This document shows positions 7,911 through 16,045 of a stretch of DNA of 23,733 bases, in pieces. Both the position numbers and the translations under genes were made by a program. The DNA lies in contig JAYOFM010000056.1 in NCBI GenBank assembly GCA_038117225.1, positions 1-23,733 of the forward strand. The letters are read 5' to 3'. The notes under the pieces are model-generated. The model made no database searches. It saw only the letters and a program-made list of their open reading frames with translations, and had not been told where the DNA came from. The stretch comes from JAYOFM01 sp038117225 (GTDB lineage: Bacteria > Pseudomonadota > Alphaproteobacteria > Rhodospirillales > Casp-alpha2). How positions within the stretch are numbered: position 1 is the stretch's first letter; every line of letters begins with the position of its first letter.

Positions 7911-9109
7911 CCGAGCGCGAGAGCTTTCACGCCACCAGCACCGATGCAACGCGGAATGTCACCGTCCTGGTGCTGTGCCAGGCCCTGGCGATGACGGGAT
8001 CATCGCTGGTCATCACCATGGCGGCGCTTGCCGGGCGTATGCTGGCCGATGATCCGGCGTTGGCGACACTGCCCATTGCCGTACAGTTCGCCTCCACCAT
8101 GCTCAGCACGATCCCAGCATCGCTGCTCATGGGGCGGGTCGGCCGACGGGTCGGCTTCTCCGTCGGTCAGATGATCGGCGCGGTTGGTGGCGGCATTGCC
8201 GCCTACGCCCTGTATACCGGTGATTTTTGGCTGTTCACGGTGGCCGGAGCATTGCTCGGATGCCACAATGCGTTCTGGCAGTATTACCGCTTCGCCGCCG
8301 CCGACACGGCCAGCGCGGCATTCCGGGGCCGGGCCATCTCGTATGTCATGGCGGGCGGCGTTTTCGCCGCCGTCGCCGGGCCGCAACTGGCGAAATGGAC
8401 CAGCGGTCTGTTCGAGCCCGTACTGTTCGCTGGCGGATATTTGACGCTGTGCGTTTTGAACGTCCTGGCGATCCTGCTGCTGCAAGGGCTGCGCATCCCG
8501 ACTCCGCTGCGCGGTGGCGGCGGACGGGGCCGGCCGTTGGTGATTATCGCCCGTCAACCGGTGTTCATCGTCGCCGTGCTGGCGTCCATGACCGGCTACG
8601 CCGTGATGAATTTGATGATGACGGCGACGCCGCTGGCGATGGTTTTCTGCGGCTTCACCTTCAACGATTCAGCCACGGTAATTCAGTTTCACGTGTTGGC
8701 CATGTTCGCGCCGAGTTTTTTCACCGGCGGTTTGATCGCCCGGTTTGGTGAACTGCGCATCATCGTTGCGGGCGGGGTACTCATTTTCGGCGCCGTCCTC
8801 ATCAACATCTCCGGCGTGGCATTCGGCAATTTTTCGGCGGCGTTGACGGTACTCGGTCTCGGTTGGAATTTTATGTTCATCGGCGGTTCCACGCTGTTGG
8901 CCCAGGCCCACAGTACCGAGGAACAGGCGCGCACCCAGGCAATGCATGATTTCATGGTTTTCACGTTGGTCGCCTGTTCGGCATTTTCATCCGGATGGCT
9001 CAACGAACACGTCGGCTGGGCGGCGTTGAACATGGTCGCGGCGGCACCGTTGGCGGTGGCCATGATCGCCGCGATCTGGTTCATGCAGGCGCGCCGCGCG
9101 GCGGCGTGA
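7907..9109 (+). CDS. MFS family transporter
   Basis: This is a 400-residue polytopic membrane protein starting at GTG 7907, which overlaps the kinase stop (GTGA), indicating translational coupling. About 11-12 hydrophobic segments are visible in two halves separated by a short Gly/Arg-rich loop (LRGGGGRGRP, about 201-210). The MFS motif A-like loop between helices 2 and 3 reads GRVGRRVGF. The length fits the 12-helix group. The substrate cannot be read from the sequence; both efflux and uptake remain possible. No signature of a specific drug-efflux or sugar subfamily is obvious. Pairing with a sensor kinase suggests transport linked to signal perception. Confidence 0.88.
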   Translation: MTERESFHATSTDATRNVTVLVLCQALAMTGSSLVITMAALAGRMLADDPALATLPIAVQFASTMLSTIPASLLMGRVGRRVGFSVGQMIGAVGGGIAAYALYTGDFWLFTVAGALLGCHNAFWQYYRFAAADTASAAFRGRAISYVMAGGVFAAVAGPQLAKWTSGLFEPVLFAGGYLTLCVLNVLAILLLQGLRIPTPLRGGGGRGRPLVIIARQPVFIVAVLASMTGYAVMNLMMTATPLAMVFCGFTFNDSATVIQFHVLAMFAPSFFTGGLIARFGELRIIVAGGVLIFGAVLINISGVAFGNFSAALTVLGLGWNFMFIGGSTLLAQAHSTEEQARTQAMHDFMVFTLVACSAFSSGWLNEHVGWAALNMVAAAPLAVAMIAAIWFMQARRAAA

Positions 9110-9149
9110 TCCGGGTCACAATTGGAAGCGGCAGACGGATGTGTCGTTG

Positions 9150-9178
9150 TTGTGACAAGGGTATGAAAATGCTACAAT
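9150..9178 (+). promoter_or_regulatory. Sigma70-like promoter of gyrA
   Basis: TTGTGA at 9150-9155 (4 of 6 to consensus) and TACAAT at 9173-9178 (5 of 6) are separated by exactly 17 bp. Transcription would start near 9185, leaving a leader of about 70 nt before the gyrA start. Confidence 0.55.
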
Positions 9179-9188
9179 TTCACTTCGT

Positions 9189-9211
9189 CAGCGCGGCTAA
9201 AAATAGCGCTG
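9189..9211 (+). promoter_or_regulatory. Leader hairpin upstream of gyrA
   Basis: CAGCGC (9189-9194) and GCGCTG (9206-9211) form a 6-bp GC-rich stem around an A-rich 11-nt loop. It lies between the likely transcription start and the gyrA start codon. It has no following U-run, so it is not an obvious terminator of the MFS gene; it may stabilise the 5' end or affect gyrA expression. Confidence 0.4.
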
Positions 9212-9253
9212 GCCGTTTCATTCCAAGCTCCTGAAAAAATTGGATAAACCATC

Positions 9254-12100
9254 TTGAACTCGCCTTCCGATCAGGCCCCGCCCGCGGCCCCCGATTCCGA
9301 TATAACACAGGTTGCCATCGAGGACGAAATGCGTTCGTCCTATCTGGATTACGCCATGAGCGTGATCGTCAGCCGCGCGTTGCCCGACGTGCGCGACGGC
9401 TTGAAGCCGGTGCATCGACGCATTCTTTTTTCGATGAAGGAAAGCGGCTACGAATATAACCGGCCATACCGCAAATCGGCGCGCATCGTCGGTGATGTCA
9501 TGGGTAAGTATCACCCGCACGGTGACCAGGCGATCTATGACGCCATGGTGCGTATGGCGCAGGGGTTCGCCATGCGCCTGCCGCTGATCGACGGCCAGGG
9601 CAACTTCGGCTCCATGGACGGCGACAAGGCGGCGGCCATGCGCTACACCGAAGCACGGTTGGCGCGCTCCGCGCACGCGCTGATCGAGGACATTGATCGC
9701 GACACCGTCGATTTTCGGCCGAATTATGACGAATCTTCGCACGAGCCCGTGGTGTTGCCGGCGGGCTTCCCCAATCTATTGGTCAACGGTGCCGGCGGAA
9801 TCGCCGTCGGCATGGCGACCAACATTCCGCCGCACAATCTGGGCGAGGTCATCGACGCCTGCTGCGCCTATATCGAGGACCCCGATATTTCCATCGATAC
9901 GATCATTGCCGATCACGTGCCGGGCCCCGATTTCCCCACCGGCGGCGTAATTCTGGGCAAGCAGGGCATTTTGTCCGCCTACCACACCGGCCGCGGTTCG
10001 GTTGTGATGCGCGGCAAGACGTCGATCGAGGAAATCCGCAAGGACCGCTTCGCCATCGTCGTCCACGAAGTCCCCTATCAGGTGAACAAGTCGCGCATGA
10101 TCGAGATCATGGCCGAAGTGGTACGCGACAAGAAAATCGAGGGCATTTCCGATCTGCGCGACGAAAGCGACCGCGATGGGGTCCGCGTCGTCGTCGAATT
10201 GAAACGCGACGCCGAGCCGGAAGTGGTGCTGGCGCAGCTTTACCGCTTCACGCCGCTGCAGACCAGTTTCGGGGTCAACATGCTGGCATTGAACGGCGGT
10301 CAGCCGCAGCAGATGAACATCAAACAGATCATCGCCGCCTTCGTCGAATTTCGCGAGGAAGTCATCCGCCGGCGTACGATCTTCGAACTCGCCAAGGCTC
10401 GCGATCGAGCGCACGTGTTGGTCGGCCTCGCCGTCGCCGTATCCAATATCGATGAGGTCATCAAACTGATCCGCGCCGCCCCCGATGCGGCCACCGCTCG
10501 CGAGCAGTTGATGGAGCGGCTGTGGCCGGCGACTGACATCGAACCCATGATCGCCCTGTTGGACGACCCGGGGCATGCGGTGGTCGATGGCCACTATCGC
10601 CTCTCGGAAACCCAGGCGCGGGCCATCCTGGAGTTGCGACTGCATCGGTTGACCGGTCTGGAGCGCGACAAGATCGGCGACGATCTGAAGGAACTGGGCG
10701 TTCAGATCGAGGGCTTTCTGGCGTTGCTTGGCTCGCGGGAGAAACTCTACGCCTTATTGCGCGAGGAACTGGTGGCGATGAGGGAGCAGTTCGCCGACCC
10801 CCGCCGCACATCGCTGGAGGAAGGCGAGTTCGAGGCCGATATCGAAGACCTGATCCAGCGCGAGGACATGGTCGTCACGGTGACTAACGGCGGTTATATC
10901 AAGCGGGTACCACTGTCGACCTATCGCGCGCAGCGGCGCGGCGGCAAGGGGCGTAGCGGCATGGCGACACGCGACGAGGATTTCGTCGATCAGGTTTACG
11001 TCGCCAACACGCATCAACCGGTGTTGTTCTTCTCGTCGGCGGGTATGGTTTACAAGTTGAAGGTCTACAAGGTGCCGCTGGGGACGCCGCAGGCGCGCGG
11101 CAAGGCACTGGTCAATCTGTTGCCGCTTGACGAAGGCGAAACCATCACGACCATTCTGACGTTGCCGGAAGACGAGGAAACCTGGAGCAATCTCGACGTC
11201 ATGTTCGCCACCGCATCGGGCAACGTGCGCCGCAACAAGCTGTCGGATTTCACCAACGTCATGTCCAACGGCAAGATCGCCATGAAGTTGGACGAAGGCG
11301 ATCGTCTGGTGCGGGTGCGGACCTGTACCGAGGACAACGATATCCTGCTGTCGGTTACCGGCGGTAAGTGTATTCGCTTCCCGGTCACCGATGTGCGCGT
11401 GTTTTCCGGCCGCACGTCGCGAGGAGTCCGCGGCATTCGGTTGAAGAAGGACGACTCGGTCATCGCCATGTCGGTGTTGAACCATGTGGAAACCAGTGTC
11501 GAGCGCCGCGACGAGTATCAACAGGCCGTCAATGCATCGCGGCGCCTCGCCGGATCGGATTATACGGACCGGGCGGAGGATAAGGCGCGCGACGAGGCCC
11601 TGGCGGCGCGCCTGGCGGAACCGGAATTCGCCGCCATGGCCGAGACCGAGGAATTCATCCTGACCATTGCCGAGGACGGCTTCGGCAAGCGTACGTCGGC
11701 CTACGAATACAGGATCGCCGGGCGCGGCGGGCAGGGTATTGCGGCCATGGAACTGGGACGCGGCAAGGATGCTCCGCCGTCGCGGATCATTGCGTCATTC
11801 TCCGTTCACGATGGCGACCAGATCGTCATGGTGACAGACGGTGGGCAGATTATCCGCTGTCCGGTCAATCAGATCAGCCGGACCGGGCGCGGCGCCCGCG
11901 GCGTGACGCTGTTCAAGACCGGCGAAGAGGAACGCATCGTCTCCGTCAGCCGCATGCAGGACGTTTCCGACGAGGAGGCGGCGGACGACGACGAGGATGC
12001 CCATGATCAAGTGGCCGAAACGACCGGCGCGGATGGCGCCGATGATGTCATCGAAACGCCAGCCGGCGACAACGCTGGCGGCGATGAGGAGGCAAGCTGA
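9254..12100 (+). CDS. gyrA: DNA gyrase subunit A
   Basis: GyrA, with GyrB, introduces negative supercoils by double-strand passage. The frame gives 948 residues from a TTG at 9254; the first ATG (9329) would cut into the conserved ELRSSYLDYAMSV-type N-terminus, so the TTG is preferred although its ribosome site is poor. Catalytic Tyr131 lies in AAMRYTEARL (E. coli Tyr122). The GyrA box QRRGGKG is present (about 558), identifying GyrA rather than ParC. The quinolone region reads HPHGDQAIYD: Gln92 stands at the E. coli Ser83 position, while Asp96 (E. coli Asp87) is kept. The C-terminal beta-pinwheel contains an insert of about 50 polar residues (near 750-800) and the tail is very acidic. The stop overlaps the coaD start by 1 nt. 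Confidence 0.97.
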   Translation: MNSPSDQAPPAAPDSDITQVAIEDEMRSSYLDYAMSVIVSRALPDVRDGLKPVHRRILFSMKESGYEYNRPYRKSARIVGDVMGKYHPHGDQAIYDAMVRMAQGFAMRLPLIDGQGNFGSMDGDKAAAMRYTEARLARSAHALIEDIDRDTVDFRPNYDESSHEPVVLPAGFPNLLVNGAGGIAVGMATNIPPHNLGEVIDACCAYIEDPDISIDTIIADHVPGPDFPTGGVILGKQGILSAYHTGRGSVVMRGKTSIEEIRKDRFAIVVHEVPYQVNKSRMIEIMAEVVRDKKIEGISDLRDESDRDGVRVVVELKRDAEPEVVLAQLYRFTPLQTSFGVNMLALNGGQPQQMNIKQIIAAFVEFREEVIRRRTIFELAKARDRAHVLVGLAVAVSNIDEVIKLIRAAPDAATAREQLMERLWPATDIEPMIALLDDPGHAVVDGHYRLSETQARAILELRLHRLTGLERDKIGDDLKELGVQIEGFLALLGSREKLYALLREELVAMREQFADPRRTSLEEGEFEADIEDLIQREDMVVTVTNGGYIKRVPLSTYRAQRRGGKGRSGMATRDEDFVDQVYVANTHQPVLFFSSAGMVYKLKVYKVPLGTPQARGKALVNLLPLDEGETITTILTLPEDEETWSNLDVMFATASGNVRRNKLSDFTNVMSNGKIAMKLDEGDRLVRVRTCTEDNDILLSVTGGKCIRFPVTDVRVFSGRTSRGVRGIRLKKDDSVIAMSVLNHVETSVERRDEYQQAVNASRRLAGSDYTDRAEDKARDEALAARLAEPEFAAMAETEEFILTIAEDGFGKRTSAYEYRIAGRGGQGIAAMELGRGKDAPPSRIIASFSVHDGDQIVMVTDGGQIIRCPVNQISRTGRGARGVTLFKTGEEERIVSVSRMQDVSDEEAADDDEDAHDQVAETTGADGADDVIETPAGDNAGGDEEAS

Positions 12101-12621
12101 TGCCGCGCGGCCGCACCGGGCTTTATCCGGGCACCTTCGATCCCATCACCAATGGTCATCTTGATATCATCGCGCGCGCGGCGAAGATCACGGACCGGCT
12201 GATTGTCGCCCTCGCCATCAATGACGGGAAGGGACCGCTGTTTTCGCTCGCGGAACGTATCGACATGGCGCGGCGTGAGATCGCCAGCCTGCCGCCGGCA
12301 TTGGCCGAACACATCGAGGTCACCGAATTCAGGGGGCTGTTAATGAATTTCGTCGACGAGATCGGTGCCTCGGTGGTGATCCGGGGCCTGCGGGCGGTCT
12401 CCGATTTCGAATACGAATTCCAGATGGCCGGCATGAACGCGCGCCTTAATAGCAAAGTCGAAACCGTGTTCTTAATGGCGTCCGACCGCCATCAGTTTAT
12501 CTCCTCCCGCTTCGTCAAGGAGATCGGCCGCCTCGGAGGTGACATCGGCCACTTCGTTTCTCCGGCGGTGAAGACGCGGGTGATGGACAAGTTCGCCGAG
12601 CTGGATGCCGCCGCCGAATAA
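12100..12621 (+). CDS. coaD: Phosphopantetheine adenylyltransferase
   Basis: CoaD joins ATP and 4'-phosphopantetheine to make dephospho-CoA, the penultimate step of coenzyme A synthesis. The 173-residue length is typical. The nucleotidyltransferase motif YPGTFDPITNGHLD covers residues 9-22, with the catalytic His20 of the T/HxGH motif. RGLRAVSDFEYE (95-106) and ISSRFVKEI (134-142) are the other conserved family segments. The ATG shares one base with the gyrA stop (TGATG), and GAGGAGG at 12086-12092, inside gyrA, is its ribosome site, so it is translated from the gyrA message. gyrA-coaD adjacency is common in Alphaproteobacteria. Confidence 0.97.
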   Translation: MPRGRTGLYPGTFDPITNGHLDIIARAAKITDRLIVALAINDGKGPLFSLAERIDMARREIASLPPALAEHIEVTEFRGLLMNFVDEIGASVVIRGLRAVSDFEYEFQMAGMNARLNSKVETVFLMASDRHQFISSRFVKEIGRLGGDIGHFVSPAVKTRVMDKFAELDAAAE

Positions 12622-12748
12622 CGGCCAACGGTAGCGCGTTGCCATAATTCGCCACGCAATGACCTTGCCGGTGCCGTGCGACTAACGGACGCGCGCCACA
12701 ATGGCTCATCACGTTAAAGCCTTCACACTCACTATGGAGGCTTGTCAG

Positions 12749-12985
12749 ATGGTTGCGCTTATTCTCGTTCCTTTCTTGGTTCTCACCGCCGTCGACAACG
12801 ACGATTTCCTGGCCCGCGTGACCGATGCGGAGTGGCGGTTCGTCGGCATACAGCATCGCCAGTCCGGCATTCAGGACGACGGTTCAGTGGCGCTGCCGCT
12901 GCAAACTGACGGCGAGTCGTACATCCTGTTCAAGCAACGATCGCTGCCATCGGTGGCACGGGACATCGCCGACGCACAAAAATAG
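12749..12985 (+). CDS. Small protein of unknown function with hydrophobic N-terminus
   Basis: This is a 78-residue protein. GGAGG at 12736-12740 is 8 nt before the ATG at 12749, which fixes the start over the in-frame ATGs at 12701 and 12734. The N-terminus MVALILVPFLVLTAV is hydrophobic but too short to be sure of a signal peptide or membrane anchor; the rest is polar with a segment TDAEWRFVGIQHRQ. I recognise no domain. It follows coaD by 127 bp and precedes tRNA-Lys. A cyclophilin gene is often found at this position in relatives; it is not here. Confidence 0.55.
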   Translation: MVALILVPFLVLTAVDNDDFLARVTDAEWRFVGIQHRQSGIQDDGSVALPLQTDGESYILFKQRSLPSVARDIADAQK

Positions 12986-13008
12986 CCGACCGAGGGGGCG
13001 AAAAGCCG

Positions 13009-13037
13009 TTGACCCTCCGGGGTCCCGTTCCTACAGT
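13009..13037 (+). promoter_or_regulatory. Promoter of tRNA-Lys
   Basis: TTGACC at 13009-13014 (5 of 6) and TACAGT at 13032-13037 (4 of 6) are spaced by exactly 17 bp. The start would fall near 13044, about 42 bp before the mature tRNA. It is among the best sigma70-like matches in the window. Confidence 0.6.
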
Positions 13038-13085
13038 CCGCCCCGCTCGCATCGGCGTTACAGGCGATGACGAGCCGGAACGGAT

Positions 13086-13161
13086 GGGCGCGTAGCTCAG
13101 GTGGTAGAGCAGCTGACTTTTAATCAGCTTGTCCCAGGTTCGAGTCCTGGCGCGCTCACCA
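13086..13161 (+). tRNA. tRNA-Lys (anticodon TTT)
   Basis: This is a complete 76-nt cloverleaf with the CCA end encoded. The acceptor stem GGGCGCG pairs with CGCGCTC (one G-U pair). The D-arm segment AGCTCAGGTGGTAGAGC is standard; the anticodon arm CTGA-CTTTTAA-TCAG gives anticodon TTT, which decodes AAA/AAG lysine codons; the T arm contains GGTTCGAGTCC. A 14-bp palindrome begins 12 bp downstream. No integrase or att-like repeat was seen at its 3' end. Confidence 0.98.
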
Positions 13162-13526
13162 TTCGTTTCGCGTATCGGCATGCCGATCTGCGCGCCCGCC
13201 GCAGCCACCGTTGCATGCCCGGGAACTCATCGTGGAATACCCTCATATCCGTACTGTCGATCCGATCCTTACAATCGGAACAGAGGCACTGCTTTGAGTC
13301 GTGTGGACGGCCGTGATTCAGGGGGGCGTACGGTTGCTTCCCATGCGATTTGGCAATCGCGACTGCTCAAACATGGGATCCGTGGATTTGTTACACGGCG
13401 AAACGATATATCACGTTTTGTAGCTGGTGTCGTCGCCGATGGCGTGTTTACAATTAGACTGGGCTTTATCCGATTGAGATGATTTGTTGAACGCATCGGG
13501 ACAAGGCGACTGGGGATAGGGCGGGA
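13162..13526. other. 365-bp intergenic region between tRNA-Lys and the EAL gene
   Basis: No convincing gene is present: an open + frame of about 117 codons starts inside the tRNA and has no ribosome site or protein-like composition. A perfect 14-bp palindrome, ATCGGCATGCCGAT, lies at 13174-13187; as RNA it forms a 5-bp stem with a CATG loop but has no T-run. The right part, from about 13380, is more AT-rich and should hold the promoter of the EAL gene; I could not assign -35/-10 boxes. Confidence 0.4.
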
Positions 13527-15209
13527 ATGGCTTCGGAAGTTGCCACCAAGGCACCGGATCAAAAAGCAGGAGACGCCGTCAGGCGCGAAGCCGCGCGGAT
13601 GACTCGGCGCTTTGTGGCGTTGAGCTTCTGTCGCGCGGATCTCCTATTCGAACTCGATCACACATCGCACATCGTTTTTTCCGCCGGCACGACCAACGAA
13701 TTGCTCGGCAAGACCACACAGGATCTGGCGGGCAAGTCCTTCGGCGAATTTCTGGCCGACGAAGATCGCAAAATGATGTACGAGCTTCTGGATTCGGCGG
13801 ACGTTGATGGCCGCATCGACGACGTGGAAGTTCGCATGCATGTCGCCGGCGGCAAGATGGTTGATGCGACCGTCGCCGGCTATCAGGTGCCGGATTTTGA
13901 CAATCATTTTTTCATCGCCGTTCGGGTCGGGCAGAAGAAGCGGCCGCAAGCGCGTCGTCGCGATAGCGACAAGGACATGGATACCGGCGTCGTCAGCCAG
14001 GAGGCCTTCGCCGGCGTCGCGGCGGAGCGTATCCGCGCGATCCAACAATCCGGTGGTGAAGCGAAGATGACCATGGTCAAGATTAACAATCTGACCGAGG
14101 CGCAGAAGAGTATGTCCGAGGAGGCCCAGGAGAAACTGATGGGCACCATCGGATCGATCCTCAACGCGCAATCGATGGGCGGCGATTCAGCCGGGCGGGT
14201 CGGCGAGGAAGGCTTCAGCTTCATCCACGCCGACGATGTCGATACCGACTCTGTCAGTCAACAAATCGAAAACGCGGCCCGTGAGTTGACACCGGAGGGT
14301 GTCCAGGTGTCGAGCAAGGCGCAGACCATTTCTGCCGATTCCGACTCCTTGTCCGACGAGCAGATGTCGGAGGCCATCATGTATACGATGCGGAAGTTCA
14401 CCGACGGCAAGCTAGCCCCCGATGCGGCATCCATGTCCGGCCAGTTCGAAACCATGATGGCCGAAACCACCAAGTCGGTCGAAAAATTCAAGGTGATCTG
14501 CCGGACTCGTGATTTCGATCTGAATTTCATGCCGATCTGTAATCTGACGACTGAAAAGGTTCATCATCTCGAGGCGTTGACCCGCTTCCGCGGTGACTTC
14601 GCCGGTGATTCGCCCTACGAGTTGATCACCTTGGCGGAAGAAATCGGCATTATCGCCGAATTCGATCTCGCCGTGGCGCGCAAATCCGTCGATCTGATCA
14701 ACCAAGCCGCCATTGGACCGAAGTTGCCGCCAATTGCGGTAAACGTATCGGGACATTCTATCAGCAGCGACGATTTCGTGCGTGAGCTGAGCGCGTTGCT
14801 GCGCAAGGCGGAAAATTTGAGCAGTATGATTTCATTGGAAATAACCGAGTCGGCGGCGATTACGGAATTCGAACGGGTCAATGCCAATATTCAGCAGTTC
14901 CGCGAACGCGGGTTCCACGTCGCCCTGGACGATTTCGGCGCTGGCGCCGCGAGCTTTGATTACCTTAATTCATTCGATATCGATGTGGTGAAGTTCGATG
15001 GCCAGGTTGTCCGTCGGGCTTATGCCACCACTAAGGGCAAGGCGTTCCTTGGTTCCATGGCGTCCCTGTGTAAGGAAACCGGAGTCGAGACCATCGCCGA
15101 GATGGTCGAGGACAAGGAACTCGCGACGTTTCTGCGTGAGTGCGGCGTAAAATATGGCCAGGGTTACTATTTTGGTAAACCCGGCCCCGATCCGCGCGCC
15201 TTTAAGTAA
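13527..15209 (+). CDS. PAS / degenerate GGDEF / EAL domain protein, likely c-di-GMP phosphodiesterase
   Basis: This is a 560-residue protein, with no membrane segment. Residues about 30-135 look like a PAS domain (ADLLFELDHTSHIVFSAG...LGKTTQDLAGKSF). Residues about 155-300 resemble a GGDEF domain in which the signature has become RVGEEGF, so cyclase activity is not expected. The EAL domain spans about 318-556 and keeps the key residues: EAL itself (E349), N406, E438, the Asp pair D468/D469 in LDDFGAG, K489, E525 and Q545. A working phosphodiesterase that cleaves c-di-GMP to pGpG is therefore predicted; the GGDEF-like part may bind GTP or be purely structural. It lies tail to tail with a response regulator gene, 9 bp apart. 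c-di-GMP usually governs the motile/sessile switch. Confidence 0.88.
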   Translation: MASEVATKAPDQKAGDAVRREAARMTRRFVALSFCRADLLFELDHTSHIVFSAGTTNELLGKTTQDLAGKSFGEFLADEDRKMMYELLDSADVDGRIDDVEVRMHVAGGKMVDATVAGYQVPDFDNHFFIAVRVGQKKRPQARRRDSDKDMDTGVVSQEAFAGVAAERIRAIQQSGGEAKMTMVKINNLTEAQKSMSEEAQEKLMGTIGSILNAQSMGGDSAGRVGEEGFSFIHADDVDTDSVSQQIENAARELTPEGVQVSSKAQTISADSDSLSDEQMSEAIMYTMRKFTDGKLAPDAASMSGQFETMMAETTKSVEKFKVICRTRDFDLNFMPICNLTTEKVHHLEALTRFRGDFAGDSPYELITLAEEIGIIAEFDLAVARKSVDLINQAAIGPKLPPIAVNVSGHSISSDDFVRELSALLRKAENLSSMISLEITESAAITEFERVNANIQQFRERGFHVALDDFGAGAASFDYLNSFDIDVVKFDGQVVRRAYATTKGKAFLGSMASLCKETGVETIAEMVEDKELATFLRECGVKYGQGYYFGKPGPDPRAFK

Positions 15210-15218
15210 CGCCGACCG

Positions 15219-15641
15219 TCAACCGGCGGTGGCGGTTTCGACTCCGCGCAGACGAATGACGTGTTTCTGCAGCCGTTCGATCATCTTGTCGATCGGCATT
15301 CCCTTGCGGATGTAATCCTTGGCCCCGGCGATCACACACTCCTCGATCGCGTCGGCGTCATCGACGGCGGTCAGCATGACGATATAGGCGTCCGGATCCT
15401 TTGCCAGTAGGGCCTTTAGCGTCTCCATGCCACCCATTACCGGCATACGCATATCGAGCAGCACCAGATCCGGCGACGTGCGCACGAACAGATCTATGCC
15501 ATCGCGACCGTGCGCCGCCTCGCCGACGATGTCGCAACCCAAGGACATCAACGCCGTGCCAACCACTTGTCGCATCAGTTCCTCGTTGTCGATGATGATC
15601 GTGCTGACCGTGGCGATTTCGTCTGTCATTTCGTCCACCAT
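15219..15641 (-). CDS. Single-domain response regulator, CheY-like
   Basis: The 140 residues consist of one receiver domain and a short C-terminal helix, with no output domain. The phospho-acceptor is Asp63 in PDLVLLDMRMP; the switch Thr91 (MLTA) and Lys113 (YIRKGMP) are present. The acidic pocket reads D18-N19-E20, with Asn replacing the usual second acidic residue. The start is the ATG at 15641; an ATG at 15629 with GGTGG upstream is an alternative and would remove four residues. It would act by phospho-dependent protein contact. Partners may be the adjacent EAL protein or the orphan histidine kinase at 5823; neither link is shown by the sequence. Confidence 0.9.
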   Translation of the reverse strand: MVDEMTDEIATVSTIIIDNEELMRQVVGTALMSLGCDIVGEAAHGRDGIDLFVRTSPDLVLLDMRMPVMGGMETLKALLAKDPDAYIVMLTAVDDADAIEECVIAGAKDYIRKGMPIDKMIERLQKHVIRLRGVETATAG

Positions 15642-15726
15642 CGTTGGAAACTCGATAACGCCTGGGGCATTGGTTTATAACCCCATGATTGACTGCGTGC
15701 GCAGATACGCCGTTGATCTTAACACA

Positions 15727-15764
15727 AACTGAAGGAACGCGGAAAAATCAACGCTCCTTCAGTT
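15727..15764 (-). terminator. Hairpin terminator after the small periplasmic protein gene
   Basis: A perfect 10-bp inverted repeat, AACTGAAGGA (15727-15736) and TCCTTCAGTT (15755-15764), encloses an 18-nt loop. On the - strand it lies 30 bp past the stop codon at 15794 and is followed by the T-rich TGTGTTAAG. It separates the CNB/periplasmic gene pair from the response regulator gene on the same strand. The long loop makes it less than ideal. Confidence 0.55.
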
Positions 15765-15793
15765 GTAATCATGTTCGAAGCGAGGCGATACGA

Positions 15794-16045
15794 TTATTGA
15801 CCAAGCAGTTTCAGCGCCTTTGCCAGAGCATCGACGGCGCCACTGTGGTCACCACCCTGGTGCAGTTTCTCGCCTAGATTTCGAAGCTCGACAACTTTGC
15901 CCTTGATATCGGCCGGCAACATGGGGCCGGTCTTGGCCAGCACTTTGTCGATCGCCGCGATGTCAACGGGGCATTGGAAGGCATGGGCAGGGCCGGCGAG
16001 CGGAAGCACGGCGACGAGTGCCAGCGCGAATAGGGTATTCCTCAT
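15794..16045 (-). CDS. Small periplasmic helical protein
   Basis: This is an 83-residue precursor. The ATG at 16045 is preceded by GGAG at a good distance; the ATG at 16057 overlaps that ribosome site. A clear Sec signal peptide, MRNTLFALALVAVLPLAGPAHA, has been split here only in description: positively charged N-end (1-3), hydrophobic core (4-17) and AHA cleavage site at 20-22. The mature part of about 61 residues has one Cys (C25, in FQCPVD) and looks like two or three helices, ending AVDALAKALKLLGQ. I recall similar short secreted proteins in Alphaproteobacteria but know no function. Once the false gap is collapsed, its ATG overlaps the stop of the CNB-domain gene (ATGA), so the two are very likely co-translated. 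Confidence 0.75.
   Translation of the reverse strand: MRNTLFALALVAVLPLAGPAHAFQCPVDIAAIDKVLAKTGPMLPADIKGKVVELRNLGEKLHQGGDHSGAVDALAKALKLLGQ

Noticed and set aside
13086..13526. Integration site of a mobile element at tRNA-Lys
   Set aside because: No integrase gene, no repeat of the tRNA 3' end and no composition shift large enough were seen downstream.
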